From Kiritimatiellia bacterium (GTDB lineage Bacteria; Verrucomicrobiota; Kiritimatiellia; RFP12; UBA1067): a stretch of 64,000 bases of DNA. The notes below the pieces were generated by a model, which was not told the origin of the DNA, ran no database searches, and saw only the letters and a list, made by a program, of their open reading frames with translations. The position numbers were made by a program, and so were the translations under genes. Each line of letters begins with the position of its first letter. Positions within the stretch are counted from its first letter, which is position 1. The stretch lies in contig JAFSTA010000047.1 of assembly GCA_017450695.1 (NCBI GenBank), forward strand, positions 1 to 64,000, read 5' to 3'. Shown one piece after another: positions 6,651 to 15,675 of the stretch.

Positions 6651-8486
6651 TTATCCCTTATTTTCAAGTGCTGGAGACTTCGGGAGAATCAGAAATTCAT
6701 ACACAATCAGCAATGCCGGAATCCAAAGTAGACGCGTGAGTCCCGTTTCCAGATGCCACCTGAAGTCTGCCGCCAAGCTACATGCGTACAACCATGCGAA
6801 AGCCAATAGACTGAATGCGGTGAGCAACGAAACGGGAATCATTCTGGCGAAGGCGCTCCTCCTTGATTTCTTGGAAAGGAAAAGAATGAGGGAGACGATG
6901 AGTATCGGATAGGCGAATGCGTACTCCCACGGTTTTGTAAAGCAGTATTTCACCATGTCCAGACATACCGCCCACAATTTCCGAAGATCTGGGGAATACA
7001 GGGGCGCATAATCATTCAATGTCGCTCCCATTATCCGGCATCCGATCTGCCAGGCCAGGGGAACTGTCAGGGCGGCAAGCAGATGGGGCAAAGGTGCGGC
7101 TTTCGGACCTTTTGTTGCACGAAGCGAAAGCCATGCCGCGAGTAGATAGACGATACCCTCATTCTTGAACCAGCCGGAACTTCCGATCAAAAACCATCCG
7201 AGCCAATCCGCTTCCTTTTCGGATACCCGTTGCCATCCAGCCACGACAAGAATTGCAAGGAAAGGATCGGGGTAGAGGGATGATCCGATTTCCAGACAGA
7301 GCTGCGGCAGGAACAATGCGGCGAACCAGAATCCGCCTCCCGCAGCTCTCGTTCGCTTCAGCAACGTGAACAGGAGGAACGACATGGCCGCACATCCGAT
7401 TATCTGGGTACACCATTCTCCGCATCCGCCAGAAATCGCATAACACCCGGCCAGCAGGGACGCAAGTCCTGGAGGATAAGCCGGTTCCAAGCTCTTCCAG
7501 TCCGCAGAGGTGAAGAATCCGCTGGGGAAGCCGTTGCAAAGGGCGAGGAGTTTCGCCTTCCCGCCGACGACCGCCAGCCCGTTCGGGGGCAGGAACGTGT
7601 GCGTGAGCGCGAGTGCCGAAAGCAGGATGAATAGAGCCACGGCCATGCCGATGCGGTATCGTTTTACGGTAGGCTGGACAACAGCACATATCCCTTGACC
7701 GACCTTTCTGTACCGCTTGTTCAGTGAAAAGGTGATTATGCACGTCAGGGCTGATACGGCGAGAACCGTCATGCGCGTGAATGGGATCGGAAGGGAGAGC
7801 GACGCGAAGAGAAGAATGGACAGTAGCGAAACGGCGCCGACTGCGCCCCCAGTCCCTGCGGCGTATGCGCCACATGCCAGAACCATTAAGAGCGGCAGGA
7901 ACCCTGCAAACTCCTGCCAGACAGGAATCCGCCCAATGGGCGGCAGAGGCCCGGGCAACGCGATTTCTTCTTTCACCCAAAGAGACCATTCCTTCGTCTC
8001 CCCGGCGTGCAGGAAAGAACGGGTGTCGTCTGCTTCCAAGGTCGGCGGTGTATCCGTGCGCGGAACAAGAAAGGCATCTACGCGTTCAACCGAGTGCAGA
8101 TCTCCAAACCCAACCGGATCGGGCAGTCGTTGCCAGAGCAGCGTCTGGTGAATCGCGGTCAGCATGGAGGGATGCTCGTTCGGTTTCTTGGTCAGAAAGA
8201 TTCGTGCCCCCGGCACGACATTCCGCGCCACCAGGTCACGAACCGGGTCCATCGGCTCTCCTAAGGAATGGTATGACCTACCTTCCCACTCCAGTCCGAG
8301 CGTGAAAGAATATCGGCAGAAGTCTATCGAGTACGGGAGAGTACACGCAAGCGCAAGAAGGGGCAAGGCGATTCGGAAGAGAAACAGAAAGCGTTTCCAC
8401 CGCGTCTGCCCGATCTTATGGCAGAAGGAAACAGATGGGCTTCCGTTTCCGGTACGGTTTCCGGGATTCTTGTTCGGCTGGTCCAT
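6651..8486 (-). CDS. Polytopic membrane protein, GT-C-like
   Basis: The product has about 611 residues, and many hydrophobic segments are visible. One lies near residue 40, several fall at about 190-275, and more run to the C terminus. A non-membrane segment at about 60-185 contains 'RNVVPGARIFLTKKPNEHPS'. Around 330-350 'FTSADWKSLEPAYPPGLASLL' resembles the luminal loop of GT-C (PMT/ArnT-like) glycosyltransferases, in which an acidic residue binds a lipid-linked sugar. That is analogy, not proof. ATG 8486 is preferred over GTG 8498 because GTGGAAA precedes it. The gene lies 24 nt after the 1076-residue gene and is probably the last of that operon. An O-antigen ligase or an unrelated membrane protein is also possible. 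Confidence 0.6.
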   Translation of the reverse strand: MDQPNKNPGNRTGNGSPSVSFCHKIGQTRWKRFLFLFRIALPLLALACTLPYSIDFCRYSFTLGLEWEGRSYHSLGEPMDPVRDLVARNVVPGARIFLTKKPNEHPSMLTAIHQTLLWQRLPDPVGFGDLHSVERVDAFLVPRTDTPPTLEADDTRSFLHAGETKEWSLWVKEEIALPGPLPPIGRIPVWQEFAGFLPLLMVLACGAYAAGTGGAVGAVSLLSILLFASLSLPIPFTRMTVLAVSALTCIITFSLNKRYRKVGQGICAVVQPTVKRYRIGMAVALFILLSALALTHTFLPPNGLAVVGGKAKLLALCNGFPSGFFTSADWKSLEPAYPPGLASLLAGCYAISGGCGEWCTQIIGCAAMSFLLFTLLKRTRAAGGGFWFAALFLPQLCLEIGSSLYPDPFLAILVVAGWQRVSEKEADWLGWFLIGSSGWFKNEGIVYLLAAWLSLRATKGPKAAPLPHLLAALTVPLAWQIGCRIMGATLNDYAPLYSPDLRKLWAVCLDMVKYCFTKPWEYAFAYPILIVSLILFLSKKSRRSAFARMIPVSLLTAFSLLAFAWLYACSLAADFRWHLETGLTRLLWIPALLIVYEFLILPKSPALENKG

Positions 8487-8510
8487 GTTTGTTTCCACGA
8501 TTGAACACCG

Positions 8511-11500
8511 TCACTTCCGCTGCACGGAGATTTCCCTGACCACCAAAGGCTCTTGTTGGCGTGGGGTGGGAAGGACACGGACAAAGCGTATCTTGCCGGG
8601 AGTCTGGAACGTGCATTCGCCGGTAGTTCGGGAGAAGGTTCCGACATATCGCCAGGTTTTCCCGTCCGGCGACACCTCCGTTCTTCCCGATGATAGTCGT
8701 CCTTTCCCGTTCCGGTATCCTGTTTTCACCGTTACGTTCCCTGCGAATGGTTCGGGAAATTCCGCGACAAGCCAGTCTCCCCTTGCCGCCGGAGTCGCGG
8801 AGACGTATGCGGTCCCGTCCAGTCCGTCCGCCGCGAACTGGGGCATGGTTTTCCGGCCTCGCCCTGTTATGCTGGCGGTGCAGACGACGCCGGACGAGTC
8901 AATGGGCTTCGATTCTGAATTGCCGGTTTGCGCAAGGATTCCCGTTGCTGATTTCGGACGGATCTCGCGTACCGGGGTTCCGTCCGCCGTCTTCGAGAAC
9001 ATCCAGTCCCAGACCGCGTCCTCGCGCCACGCCGTGTCCCATGCGTTGTGTCCCTTTTTCGGATAGGAGCTGGATCGGTATTCTCCGCCCCGTTTCCGGA
9101 CGGTTTCCGCGAAAAACTCGCGTTCTTTTCGCATCTCGTCGGAGGGCATATCCTCATCATTGAAGAGCAGCCAGTAGTTGCCTGGTTTTTCCTTCGGGAT
9201 TGCGTTCGGGTCCATCCAGACGGAGACCGGTACGCAAGCCGCGTAACGGCCGGGGTAACCGGACAGCATCATGCATGCGGCATCACCACCCGCGGAGAAT
9301 CCGGTGACATAGAGCCGGTTCGTGTCCACCGTGTGTTCCCCGACCTGCCGGATCACGGCGGAGAGGGTGTCGTTCACCAGATCGGACAGCGCGTCCGGGC
9401 ATTCAGCCGTGCAGGAGTGGAGTTGTGCGTTCTTGGGGAGCATCGGCGCGAAGAGGTGGCAGGGATGTCGCTCCTGAAACGCCTTCCCCGTGACCTTCGC
9501 GAAGATCGTGCGGTGGCGGAACTGCCGTTCTAGGTCATAGCCGTACTCGCCCAGTCCGCCGAAGTAAAGGACGAGCGGCAGCTTGCGCCTCTGAGGATTC
9601 TGGGGGGTGAACAACAGGTAGGGGATGAAGTTGGTCGGGCAGTTGTGGGGGGTGATATAGTAGTTGTAACCTTCCGACAAGGAGTAAACCTTCTCCCGGT
9701 GGAATGTCCAGGCCGTCATCCGGTATTCCGACATCGGTTTCCGCAATTCGGGCGTGACCGGGTACGGTTCGATCTTCCCCGGATATCCGTCTCCCGGCCA
9801 TGAGTTTCCCTCCATACGGTAGGCGAAACGCGGACAATACCAGCCGCGGAGGACCGGCAGCTTCGGGTTCGCCACCTCGGCAACAGAAACCGGTATCGGA
9901 GGAGGCGGAGGACAGGATTGAGATGTCGGGGTGGAACGCCCGTCCGGCTGGTACGCTCCGTTCTGCATTTGTTTTTCCAGAAGGGAGAGTGTGTCGGCGA
10001 GCTCCCTCCCGATCTTCGTCCGGAATGTTTTCCCGACGGGCTTCAGCAGTTGCGGGCAGCGGCGGCAGGCGTCCTCGTATCCTTTCACTCCCTTCTCGCC
10101 TTCTAGTCTATACGCGATCCACACGATCTCCGACACTTCTTCCGGCGAGAGGTGCATCAGCTTCTTTTTGTACTGTTGGCGCCGGTCATCCCTTTTCCAT
10201 TCCCACAGCCGCTTTTCCCTTTCCGATGCGAAGGTCTTTTCGGGAAGCGGGTAATCGACATGGAATATACAATCGTCAACCGCCCGGTAAACCCGGTTCG
10301 AGAAAATTTCGGTGAGGTTGTGCTTCTCGAAGAACGCCTGCTGCGTCAGGTTCGTCGCGTCGATTGCCATTTGGGTGTATTCCCCCATGAGGCCGTCGGG
10401 TCTGACAAGCAGCCGCCTGTCAAGGTCGGTTGTCTTTTCCAGAAAGACGAGCCGGGCGTAGTGGTCGTCGGGAATCAGCCGGGGGCGATACGGTGCGGGG
10501 AGGCACGAGTCATGCCTTACGCCGTTCGGCATGACTCTGCGGTAGTAGAAACTGCTGGAGGGTCTCGAATAGATATACAGGTTGGAAAATTCCGAGAAGT
10601 TTCCCTTGATCGTCTGCAGATGCCGGGTGGTGGCAAAACACAGGATGCCAGCCGACTGGATCGGGTGGAGTTCCTTGTTTTCCGCTGTGCAATACACCAC
10701 CGCGATCTCCCCCTTTTTCACTTGTTTCGCCAGCTGCAGGGTGACAAACCTCTGTGTCAGTTCGTCCGATTCGTCGAACGTCAGGAAGGAATCGGGGGGC
10801 GGATCGGACTTGGGCGGTTCCGGTTTCTTCGGGGCGAGCGCTTCCGAGAGCCTCTTTCCGATCTCCGTCCGAAAGGTGTTTCCCACGGGTTTCAGTAGCT
10901 CCGGGCAGCGTCTGCAGGCATCTTCGTATCCTTTCACTCCCTTCTCACCTTCCAGACTGTACGCGATCCACACGATTTCCGACACCTCTTCGGGTGAGAG
11001 GTGGATCAAATTCCTGAAATGTTGCCGCAAAAAATCTCTTCTCTTTTCGGACTGTATCCGTTCCGCATCCGATTTGAATTCGATTGGGGGGAGAGGATAA
11101 TCTACTTGGAATGTACAACCGTCAAAAACTCGATAGACCCGGTTCGAAAATACTTCGGTGAGGTTATACTTATCAAAGAAAGTAGCTTGTGTCAGATTAG
11201 TCACATCAATCGTCATTTGATCAAACGGGGGAATCGCAGATTTTCTTTGATAACGAATTTTTTCTTTGTCCATATTCGTAATTCTTTCAAGAAAAACCAA
11301 ACGAATCCAATCATCACCTTGTATCAAATGGGGTATGTATGGGATTGGGATGCTTGTACACGAACGTACTTGACCATTTGGAAATGTTTTGTATGAACGA
11401 AAATTGGAGAGCCGACCATATCCTTCCATTTGTGGATACAAATAATAAGGTTGTTTTTTCGTATAAAAATTAGACTTGAGTTTTGTTAAGCACTGCACCT

Positions 11501-11741
11501 CGGTAAGTCCCAAAAGATGGGTAAGAAAGGGCTCAATTTCTCGTTGCCTATCAAATATATCAAAGGGCATAAATATTACCGCTATGTCACAAGCGCGAAT
11601 GGCTTTTTCAAGCTGTTGTATGACATATTGTTGGGTCGCGGTATTCGATTGAGTGAATGTTGGCAATTCACCGATTGCTGACCCGTTGATAGCCAAAACG
11701 GGTATTGCAAGACGCAGAAAATTTCTGAAGATTTCTTTCAT
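8511..11741 (-). CDS. Secreted fusion: duplicated N-terminal module, alpha/beta-hydrolase, discoidin-like C terminus
   Basis: The product has 1076 residues with a signal peptide (1-24). Residues about 33-302 and 326-586 are two copies of one module; both end in 'HLSPEEVSEIVWIAY' and 'LEGEKGVKGYEDACRRCP'. I recognise no family for it. A Pro-rich linker (608-618) leads to an alpha/beta-hydrolase at about 630-920, with GFSAGGD (nucleophile Ser816), acid candidates Asp862/Asp864 and His898, as in esterases related to LpqC/feruloyl esterases. Residues about 945-1076 resemble an F5/8 type C (discoidin) binding domain. Its start overlaps the upstream stop (ATGA). The first about 235 residues are encoded by A+T-rich DNA unlike the rest. 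The substrate is unknown, but acyl-ester removal from a bound polymer is a fair inference. Confidence 0.72.
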   Translation of the reverse strand: MKEIFRNFLRLAIPVLAINGSAIGELPTFTQSNTATQQYVIQQLEKAIRACDIAVIFMPFDIFDRQREIEPFLTHLLGLTEVQCLTKLKSNFYTKKQPYYLYPQMEGYGRLSNFRSYKTFPNGQVRSCTSIPIPYIPHLIQGDDWIRLVFLERITNMDKEKIRYQRKSAIPPFDQMTIDVTNLTQATFFDKYNLTEVFSNRVYRVFDGCTFQVDYPLPPIEFKSDAERIQSEKRRDFLRQHFRNLIHLSPEEVSEIVWIAYSLEGEKGVKGYEDACRRCPELLKPVGNTFRTEIGKRLSEALAPKKPEPPKSDPPPDSFLTFDESDELTQRFVTLQLAKQVKKGEIAVVYCTAENKELHPIQSAGILCFATTRHLQTIKGNFSEFSNLYIYSRPSSSFYYRRVMPNGVRHDSCLPAPYRPRLIPDDHYARLVFLEKTTDLDRRLLVRPDGLMGEYTQMAIDATNLTQQAFFEKHNLTEIFSNRVYRAVDDCIFHVDYPLPEKTFASEREKRLWEWKRDDRRQQYKKKLMHLSPEEVSEIVWIAYRLEGEKGVKGYEDACRRCPQLLKPVGKTFRTKIGRELADTLSLLEKQMQNGAYQPDGRSTPTSQSCPPPPPIPVSVAEVANPKLPVLRGWYCPRFAYRMEGNSWPGDGYPGKIEPYPVTPELRKPMSEYRMTAWTFHREKVYSLSEGYNYYITPHNCPTNFIPYLLFTPQNPQRRKLPLVLYFGGLGEYGYDLERQFRHRTIFAKVTGKAFQERHPCHLFAPMLPKNAQLHSCTAECPDALSDLVNDTLSAVIRQVGEHTVDTNRLYVTGFSAGGDAACMMLSGYPGRYAACVPVSVWMDPNAIPKEKPGNYWLLFNDEDMPSDEMRKEREFFAETVRKRGGEYRSSSYPKKGHNAWDTAWREDAVWDWMFSKTADGTPVREIRPKSATGILAQTGNSESKPIDSSGVVCTASITGRGRKTMPQFAADGLDGTAYVSATPAARGDWLVAEFPEPFAGNVTVKTGYRNGKGRLSSGRTEVSPDGKTWRYVGTFSRTTGECTFQTPGKIRFVRVLPTPRQQEPLVVREISVQRK

Positions 11742-13444
11742 GGTGTACCTCCGTTATTTCCTTCAAATGCAGGATGCACGTGGTCTTGCGGATTTGCGCC
11801 AAATTCAAGTTGGTATGTGCAATGGTAGCGAAAAGCGGCATTATAACCTGCATATTCTTTTGCTTTAAGTTCGATTAACCCTCTATCACGCAAATAGATG
11901 TTCCATGAAGTATTAAGTTCTAAAGCCTCACAGTATGACAGTAGATCAAGTGCATAGTTATATGTGCTGCTTTCTGTCCTTCCATAAATATAACAGGGGT
12001 TAATGGGGAAATGTCCAACATTTACCATCCAGTATTCAAGACCTTGTTTTGTGAAACAATCGGATTGTCCACCATTGGAAGTGACTACTTCTCCTTTCCA
12101 TTGTTTTGAATGATAACATTCCTCTGCCTGGACCTCATCTGCGTATTGATGGGTTGCCTCGACATTGACTATATAGTATTTTCTAAATCCTTCAAAAACA
12201 ATTTCGCACCTATACGGTGTGTTTGAATCTCCTGTCGGAACTGGCGCTGTAACATAGGAATAACTCGAAGGATTCCGTGCGGGAATACCAGTATTCGGAT
12301 CGATTAAAAAAGGTTTCATATCTGCATATTCATCTGGTATGCGTACGGAGTAATGGCGATTACAGTATATCGGAGCCCCTAATCCAAATACAGTCAAAGT
12401 AAAATGATAATCTTGTTTAATAAAGTAGCATTCCCAGTCTGGACGTATTCCGTACCAATATATTTTTGATGTTTTAAAAATGAGGCTGTTTGATGTCGGG
12501 GTGAATGTGATGCTTGTCCCGCATTTGTTCACAATAAGATCAGTATTCTCAACAGGTGCTGCACTAAACGAATAACTCAAACCAGTCGTGTTGATGAATT
12601 CCGGCGGCGTGATATGAATCGTCGCAGTGTGGTTGTCTGCCAAGGCACCGTCAGCCCAGACTGAAAGCGAATTGACGTTGTCCGATTGGATTGTGAAATC
12701 GAAATTCAATGTCGTGAACAGGGCGGTGTCGAGACAATGGTTCACGAGATGTTCAACCTTCACGCGGTGATCACCGTTGTCGGAGGAGGCATCGTTCGGA
12801 TATAGCCAAAACTGCATAAATCGAAGCTGGCTCGCCGTGTAGGTATTGGCAGCTGGTACGTAGTCGTTTCCGTTTTTGACCAGCAGGTTGCCGCCGGAAG
12901 CGGTCAGCTGAATGTCGCCCGGTTCGTCGCTCGGGGTACAGGAAACCGAGACGGGGATCATCGGATAGTCAGCCAGCGCGCAATGTTCGATGCATGGCGT
13001 AAATCCGGTCATGAGACCGCCTTCGAACTCCTCCGCCTGTTCCCCCATGTTCCGGAGCGTCACGTCCACTTGGAAGAGGATGATCCGTCCCGACTTGTAA
13101 ACCTCCCTGCCCGTGGTCTGCTTTACGCGGTAGTTGATCTTTCTTCCCGGCCAAACCTGTACGGGGCCTGTCGGTTCAATCAGCCGCCAACCGGGTTGCG
13201 CTTCCACGGTTAAGGTTGCTCGGTACGTCGTCTCGTAGAGGTTTTCCGTCGTCACATGGATGTCCTCTCCCGATGGAACCGCCACGACCGACTTCAACCC
13301 GCAGATCTGCTGCCAGGAATAACTGTCGGAGGCAGAAACGGAAACGAATTGGTTGTTTCCCGTCACGGTTCTCCCGAAAGTCGCGAAAACGCTGAACACC
13401 AGCGCAAGTCCTATATGCAGCAGAATTTTTCTCATCGTCAACAT
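11738..13444 (-). CDS. Secreted protein of unknown function
   Basis: The product has 568 residues. ATG 13444 is chosen because GGAGG ends five bases upstream. Residues 1-24 form a signal peptide. 'WRLIEPTGPVQVWPGRKINYRV' at about 85-105 and many alternating strands suggest repeated beta-sandwich domains, with pairs of Cys in the C-terminal half. I recognise no catalytic motif or named family. Its stop overlaps the next start by ATGA, so the two are translationally coupled and probably work together. The 3' part (about 11738-12590) is much more A+T-rich than the 5' part, and the change falls inside the reading frame. Confidence 0.68.
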   Translation of the reverse strand: MLTMRKILLHIGLALVFSVFATFGRTVTGNNQFVSVSASDSYSWQQICGLKSVVAVPSGEDIHVTTENLYETTYRATLTVEAQPGWRLIEPTGPVQVWPGRKINYRVKQTTGREVYKSGRIILFQVDVTLRNMGEQAEEFEGGLMTGFTPCIEHCALADYPMIPVSVSCTPSDEPGDIQLTASGGNLLVKNGNDYVPAANTYTASQLRFMQFWLYPNDASSDNGDHRVKVEHLVNHCLDTALFTTLNFDFTIQSDNVNSLSVWADGALADNHTATIHITPPEFINTTGLSYSFSAAPVENTDLIVNKCGTSITFTPTSNSLIFKTSKIYWYGIRPDWECYFIKQDYHFTLTVFGLGAPIYCNRHYSVRIPDEYADMKPFLIDPNTGIPARNPSSYSYVTAPVPTGDSNTPYRCEIVFEGFRKYYIVNVEATHQYADEVQAEECYHSKQWKGEVVTSNGGQSDCFTKQGLEYWMVNVGHFPINPCYIYGRTESSTYNYALDLLSYCEALELNTSWNIYLRDRGLIELKAKEYAGYNAAFRYHCTYQLEFGANPQDHVHPAFEGNNGGTP

Positions 13445-13469
13445 ACACACCTCCATCCAAAATGACAAT

Positions 13470-13499
13470 ATCCTACCACGCCGATTCGCCCGGTGTCAA
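13470..13499 (-). promoter_or_regulatory. Promoter of the three-gene operon 13444-6651
   Basis: On the minus strand a perfect TTGACA (13494-13499) lies 18 nt from TAGGAT (13470-13475), which is preceded by TGG. Confidence 0.7.
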
Positions 13500-13734
13500 T
13501 ATCACGTCGCTGAAAAAACGGGGCTTTCGGAAATCGTTCATGTTCACGAAAGCGGTGTTGTTTCCCCGCCTGGACCAGGAAAGCGGTCGTTTTGTCGATA
13601 AGTAGGCCCGTTAAGCGTGTTAAGCTATAGTTATGCGTGTGGAGCATTGCGATCGTGACGAAGCGTGAACAATTCGTGACTCAAAACTTTTCTGGTTTTT
13701 CGTGTCCCGCGTTGGCGGGATTTCGTGTTCTGAC

Positions 13735-13750
13735 GCGGGGCTTGCCCCGC
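13735..13750. terminator. G+C-rich hairpin downstream of the 14988 gene
   Basis: Perfect 7-bp stem with a 2-nt loop, about 190 nt past the stop of the minus-strand beta-helix gene. No clear T-tract follows, so a terminator role is weakly supported. Confidence 0.3.
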
Positions 13751-13864
13751 GGTAGGTCTTTGTGGTCGCGCGTATCGCCTCTTCCGCGGAGGAAAACCGA
13801 CGGCGCTTCGCGCCAGCTGAGAGGCTGAGAAGCTGAGAAGCAGAATAAGCGAGAGAAGCAATGC

Positions 13865-13884
13865 GGACGCGACGGGGCGCGTCC
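13865..13884. repeat. REP-like palindrome, family C
   Basis: GGACGCG/CGCGTCC with CAATGC before and CTCCC after. Confidence 0.75.
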
Positions 13885-13941
13885 CTCCCATCGTGTGAGG
13901 AAACAACGGTGGTAACTCAGAACCCGGAGCGAAGCGCAGAC

Positions 13942-14988
13942 TTATTTCACGTATGCTTTGTGTGTCTGGTCGGTGAGCTTCTTTTCGTTTACGCTGATGT
14001 GGTTGAAGAAGCCGACACCGCCGGGGGTGCCGACTTGAAGGATCACGTTCGACACGGAATTCTGATGGAAACCCACGCGGAAGTTTGTCACGTAGGAGTT
14101 GAACATTTCGTCGGCGCGGAAAGAAAGTTGCCGCTTTCCCTTCGCCGCGTACCAGAGCACGAAGCAGCTGTCCATCGTGCTGGAACAGCTTCTCGCCGTA
14201 CGGAACCCGGTTCCGAAATGGTCACTGTAACAGAAGCTGTACCAGTTGTTCCCTGTCTTGTCCCAGAAGCCGGTGCTGTCTTCGTAGTCGGTGTAGTCGC
14301 AGGTATAGAGCGGGTGGATGTTCCGCAGGGAATTTCCCGCCGAACGGAGTTCCACGCCGATATAGACATCCGCGATGCGCATATTCGAGAGTGTGTTGTC
14401 GTATCCCTCCAGCAACACGCCGATCGAATCGCGCGCCCGGTTGCCGACGATGTTCACGCTCATCACGTCGGAATCGGAGGAACCGCTGTTCGCGCCATGC
14501 TTGATGTGGATGCCGACGCGCGTGTGCTTGATGGAGACCTCGCGGATCGTGGTTTCGCGCCCGCCGTCAATCGAGATTCCGTTGGCTTTGCCGGACCCAT
14601 CGACGATGCCGCCCGTGAAGCCGTAGTTGCTGCCGATTGTCCGAATGTCGTTCGCGGGATCCTTCCCGCCCATGCGGATGATCGCTTCGGGCGAGTTCCA
14701 GTTCTCTGCCGCCTTCAGTACCGCGAAGTTGGAGAGGCGCAGATCGACGCTCCGCTTCGGATGGGCGGGTGTGGCGACCGGATGTCCCAGCAGATAGACT
14801 CCATCGGGGAAATAGATCGTCCGGTTCGGATTCGCGTCGATGAGCGCCTGCAGCCGGTCGGCGACATCAGTCTTGCCGTCCGCCGGAATCGTGTCCGTCA
14901 CGACCACGTATCCCGCGCGCGTAACCGTCTGCGCGGCGGCGATCCACGCCATCCCCAAACAAACACCAAACAGAATCTGCCATTTCAT
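13942..14988 (-). CDS. Secreted pectate-lyase-superfamily beta-helix protein
   Basis: The product has 348 residues. ATG 14988 is used because AAAGGA lies nine bases upstream and a signal peptide follows (residues 1-19, ending AAA). A longer open frame reaches 15156 but crosses the promoter. 'DTIPADGKTDVADRLQALID' with 'RTIYFPDGVYLLG' is the standard opening of pectate_lyase_3 domains. Later coils such as 'GISIDGGRETTIREVSIKHTRVGIHIK' continue a right-handed helix. The fold is shared by polysaccharide lyases, glycosidases and phage tailspikes; no active site can be fixed, so the substrate stays open. It is monocistronic. Confidence 0.75.
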   Translation of the reverse strand: MKWQILFGVCLGMAWIAAAQTVTRAGYVVVTDTIPADGKTDVADRLQALIDANPNRTIYFPDGVYLLGHPVATPAHPKRSVDLRLSNFAVLKAAENWNSPEAIIRMGGKDPANDIRTIGSNYGFTGGIVDGSGKANGISIDGGRETTIREVSIKHTRVGIHIKHGANSGSSDSDVMSVNIVGNRARDSIGVLLEGYDNTLSNMRIADVYIGVELRSAGNSLRNIHPLYTCDYTDYEDSTGFWDKTGNNWYSFCYSDHFGTGFRTARSCSSTMDSCFVLWYAAKGKRQLSFRADEMFNSYVTNFRVGFHQNSVSNVILQVGTPGGVGFFNHISVNEKKLTDQTHKAYVK

Positions 14989-15038
14989 AGAGTCTAATCC
15001 TTTCTTTCCCGACCGCAACCATACGAATCGATGCGCCC

Positions 15039-15067
15039 AGTATAACAAAACGAGTTTCGTAGAAAAA
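15039..15067 (-). promoter_or_regulatory. Candidate promoter of the beta-helix gene at 14988
   Basis: TATACT (15039-15044 on the complement) is a strong -10. The -35 (TTTTTC, 15062-15067) is weak; the spacer is 17 nt. Confidence 0.5.
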
Positions 15068-15195
15068 GGGGAAAAGATGGAAGTAAGCCGGTTCGAAAAC
15101 CACGGAACACACGGAATATGCCGATCCGTGCAAAGAACGGGTGACGGGCTAACCACCTAACCGTGAACGTATAGGCAAGCGACGACACCAACGTG

Positions 15196-15239
15196 GAAAA
15201 AAGAAAACCGCGCCTGATCGTTTTTTAGGCACGGTTTTG
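15196..15239 (-). terminator. Intrinsic terminator after tRNA-Ser
   Basis: On the minus strand AAAACCGTGCCT and AGGCGCGGTTTT form a 12-bp stem with one mismatch, and the 3' arm runs into a T-rich tract. It begins 5 nt after the tRNA. Confidence 0.88.
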
Positions 15240-15243
15240 AAGC

Positions 15244-15333
15244 TGGCGGAGAGGGAGGGATTCGAACCCCCGGTACCTTGCGGCACGCATGATTTCGAGT
15301 CATGTGCATTAAACCAGGCTCTGCCACCTCTCC
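15244..15333 (-). tRNA. tRNA-Ser(CGA)
   Basis: This is a class II tRNA of 90 nt with a long variable arm. The acceptor stem is GGAGAGG with CCTCTCC. The anticodon loop CTCGAAA gives CGA, which reads TCG. CCA is encoded (15244-15246 on the complement). It stands alone between its own promoter and terminator. Confidence 0.97.
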
Positions 15334-15347
15334 AAAAAAGTTCTCCC

Positions 15348-15375
15348 ATTATACCAAATCGAACTGGAAAAGCAA
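15348..15375 (-). promoter_or_regulatory. Promoter of tRNA-Ser
   Basis: TTGCTT (15370-15375) and a perfect TATAAT (15348-15353) are 16 nt apart on the minus strand, with TGG before the -10. Confidence 0.75.
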
Positions 15376-15449
15376 GAACGAATTCAGAAAAAATGAGATT
15401 GCGTTGGGTGCTTCGCGCCGGCTGAGAGGTTGAGAAGAAAGGGACACGC

Positions 15450-15494
15450 CTAGAACTTCTAGAATCCCTAGAGCCACTAGAGCCGCTAGAACCC
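15450..15494 (+). repeat. Nonamer array: five CTAGA units
   Basis: CTAGAACTT, CTAGAATCC, CTAGAGCCA, CTAGAGCCG and CTAGAACCC follow each other with no gap, at exact 9-nt period. A related array is at 55765-55791. No complementary partner array is near. Confidence 0.85.
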
Positions 15495-15617
15495 CTTGCC
15501 ATCCCGCTCGTCGCGACCGTAACGCCTACCCAGACTACCTGCATTACCGCCTTTCAGCTTCGTCGGCTGAACACGCCTGCCTCCGGAGTGTGGTACATGC
15601 ATTCCAGATTTTCGTTC

Positions 15618-15646
15618 TTTGTTTTTGAATGGGTATTTGCTAGACT
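15618..15646 (+). promoter_or_regulatory. Candidate promoter of yicC
   Basis: TTTGTT (15618-15623), a 17-nt spacer and TAGACT (15641-15646) preceded by TGC form an extended -10 promoter about 30 nt before the start. Confidence 0.55.
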
Positions 15647-15675
15647 GACTCAAAAGCGAGGTGAGTATGGATGTG

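Larger units (their letters stand above)
13500..13941. repeat. Non-coding region with hairpins and octamer repeats
   Basis: It holds a GCGGGGC/GCCCCGC hairpin (13735-13750), an octamer array of CTGAGAGG, CTGAGAAG, CTGAGAAG (about 13819-13842), and a family-C palindrome (13865-13884). No gene is supported here; the two flanking genes both run on the minus strand. Confidence 0.6.

Noticed and set aside
8164-9163. Plus-strand frames opposite the 1076-residue gene, some over 150 codons
   Set aside because: They are antisense shadows of a G+C-rich gene and lack ribosome sites or family motifs.
13942-14988. Prophage tailspike
   Set aside because: The beta-helix fold is shared, but no phage structural, packaging or integrase gene is nearby and there is a bacterial signal peptide.
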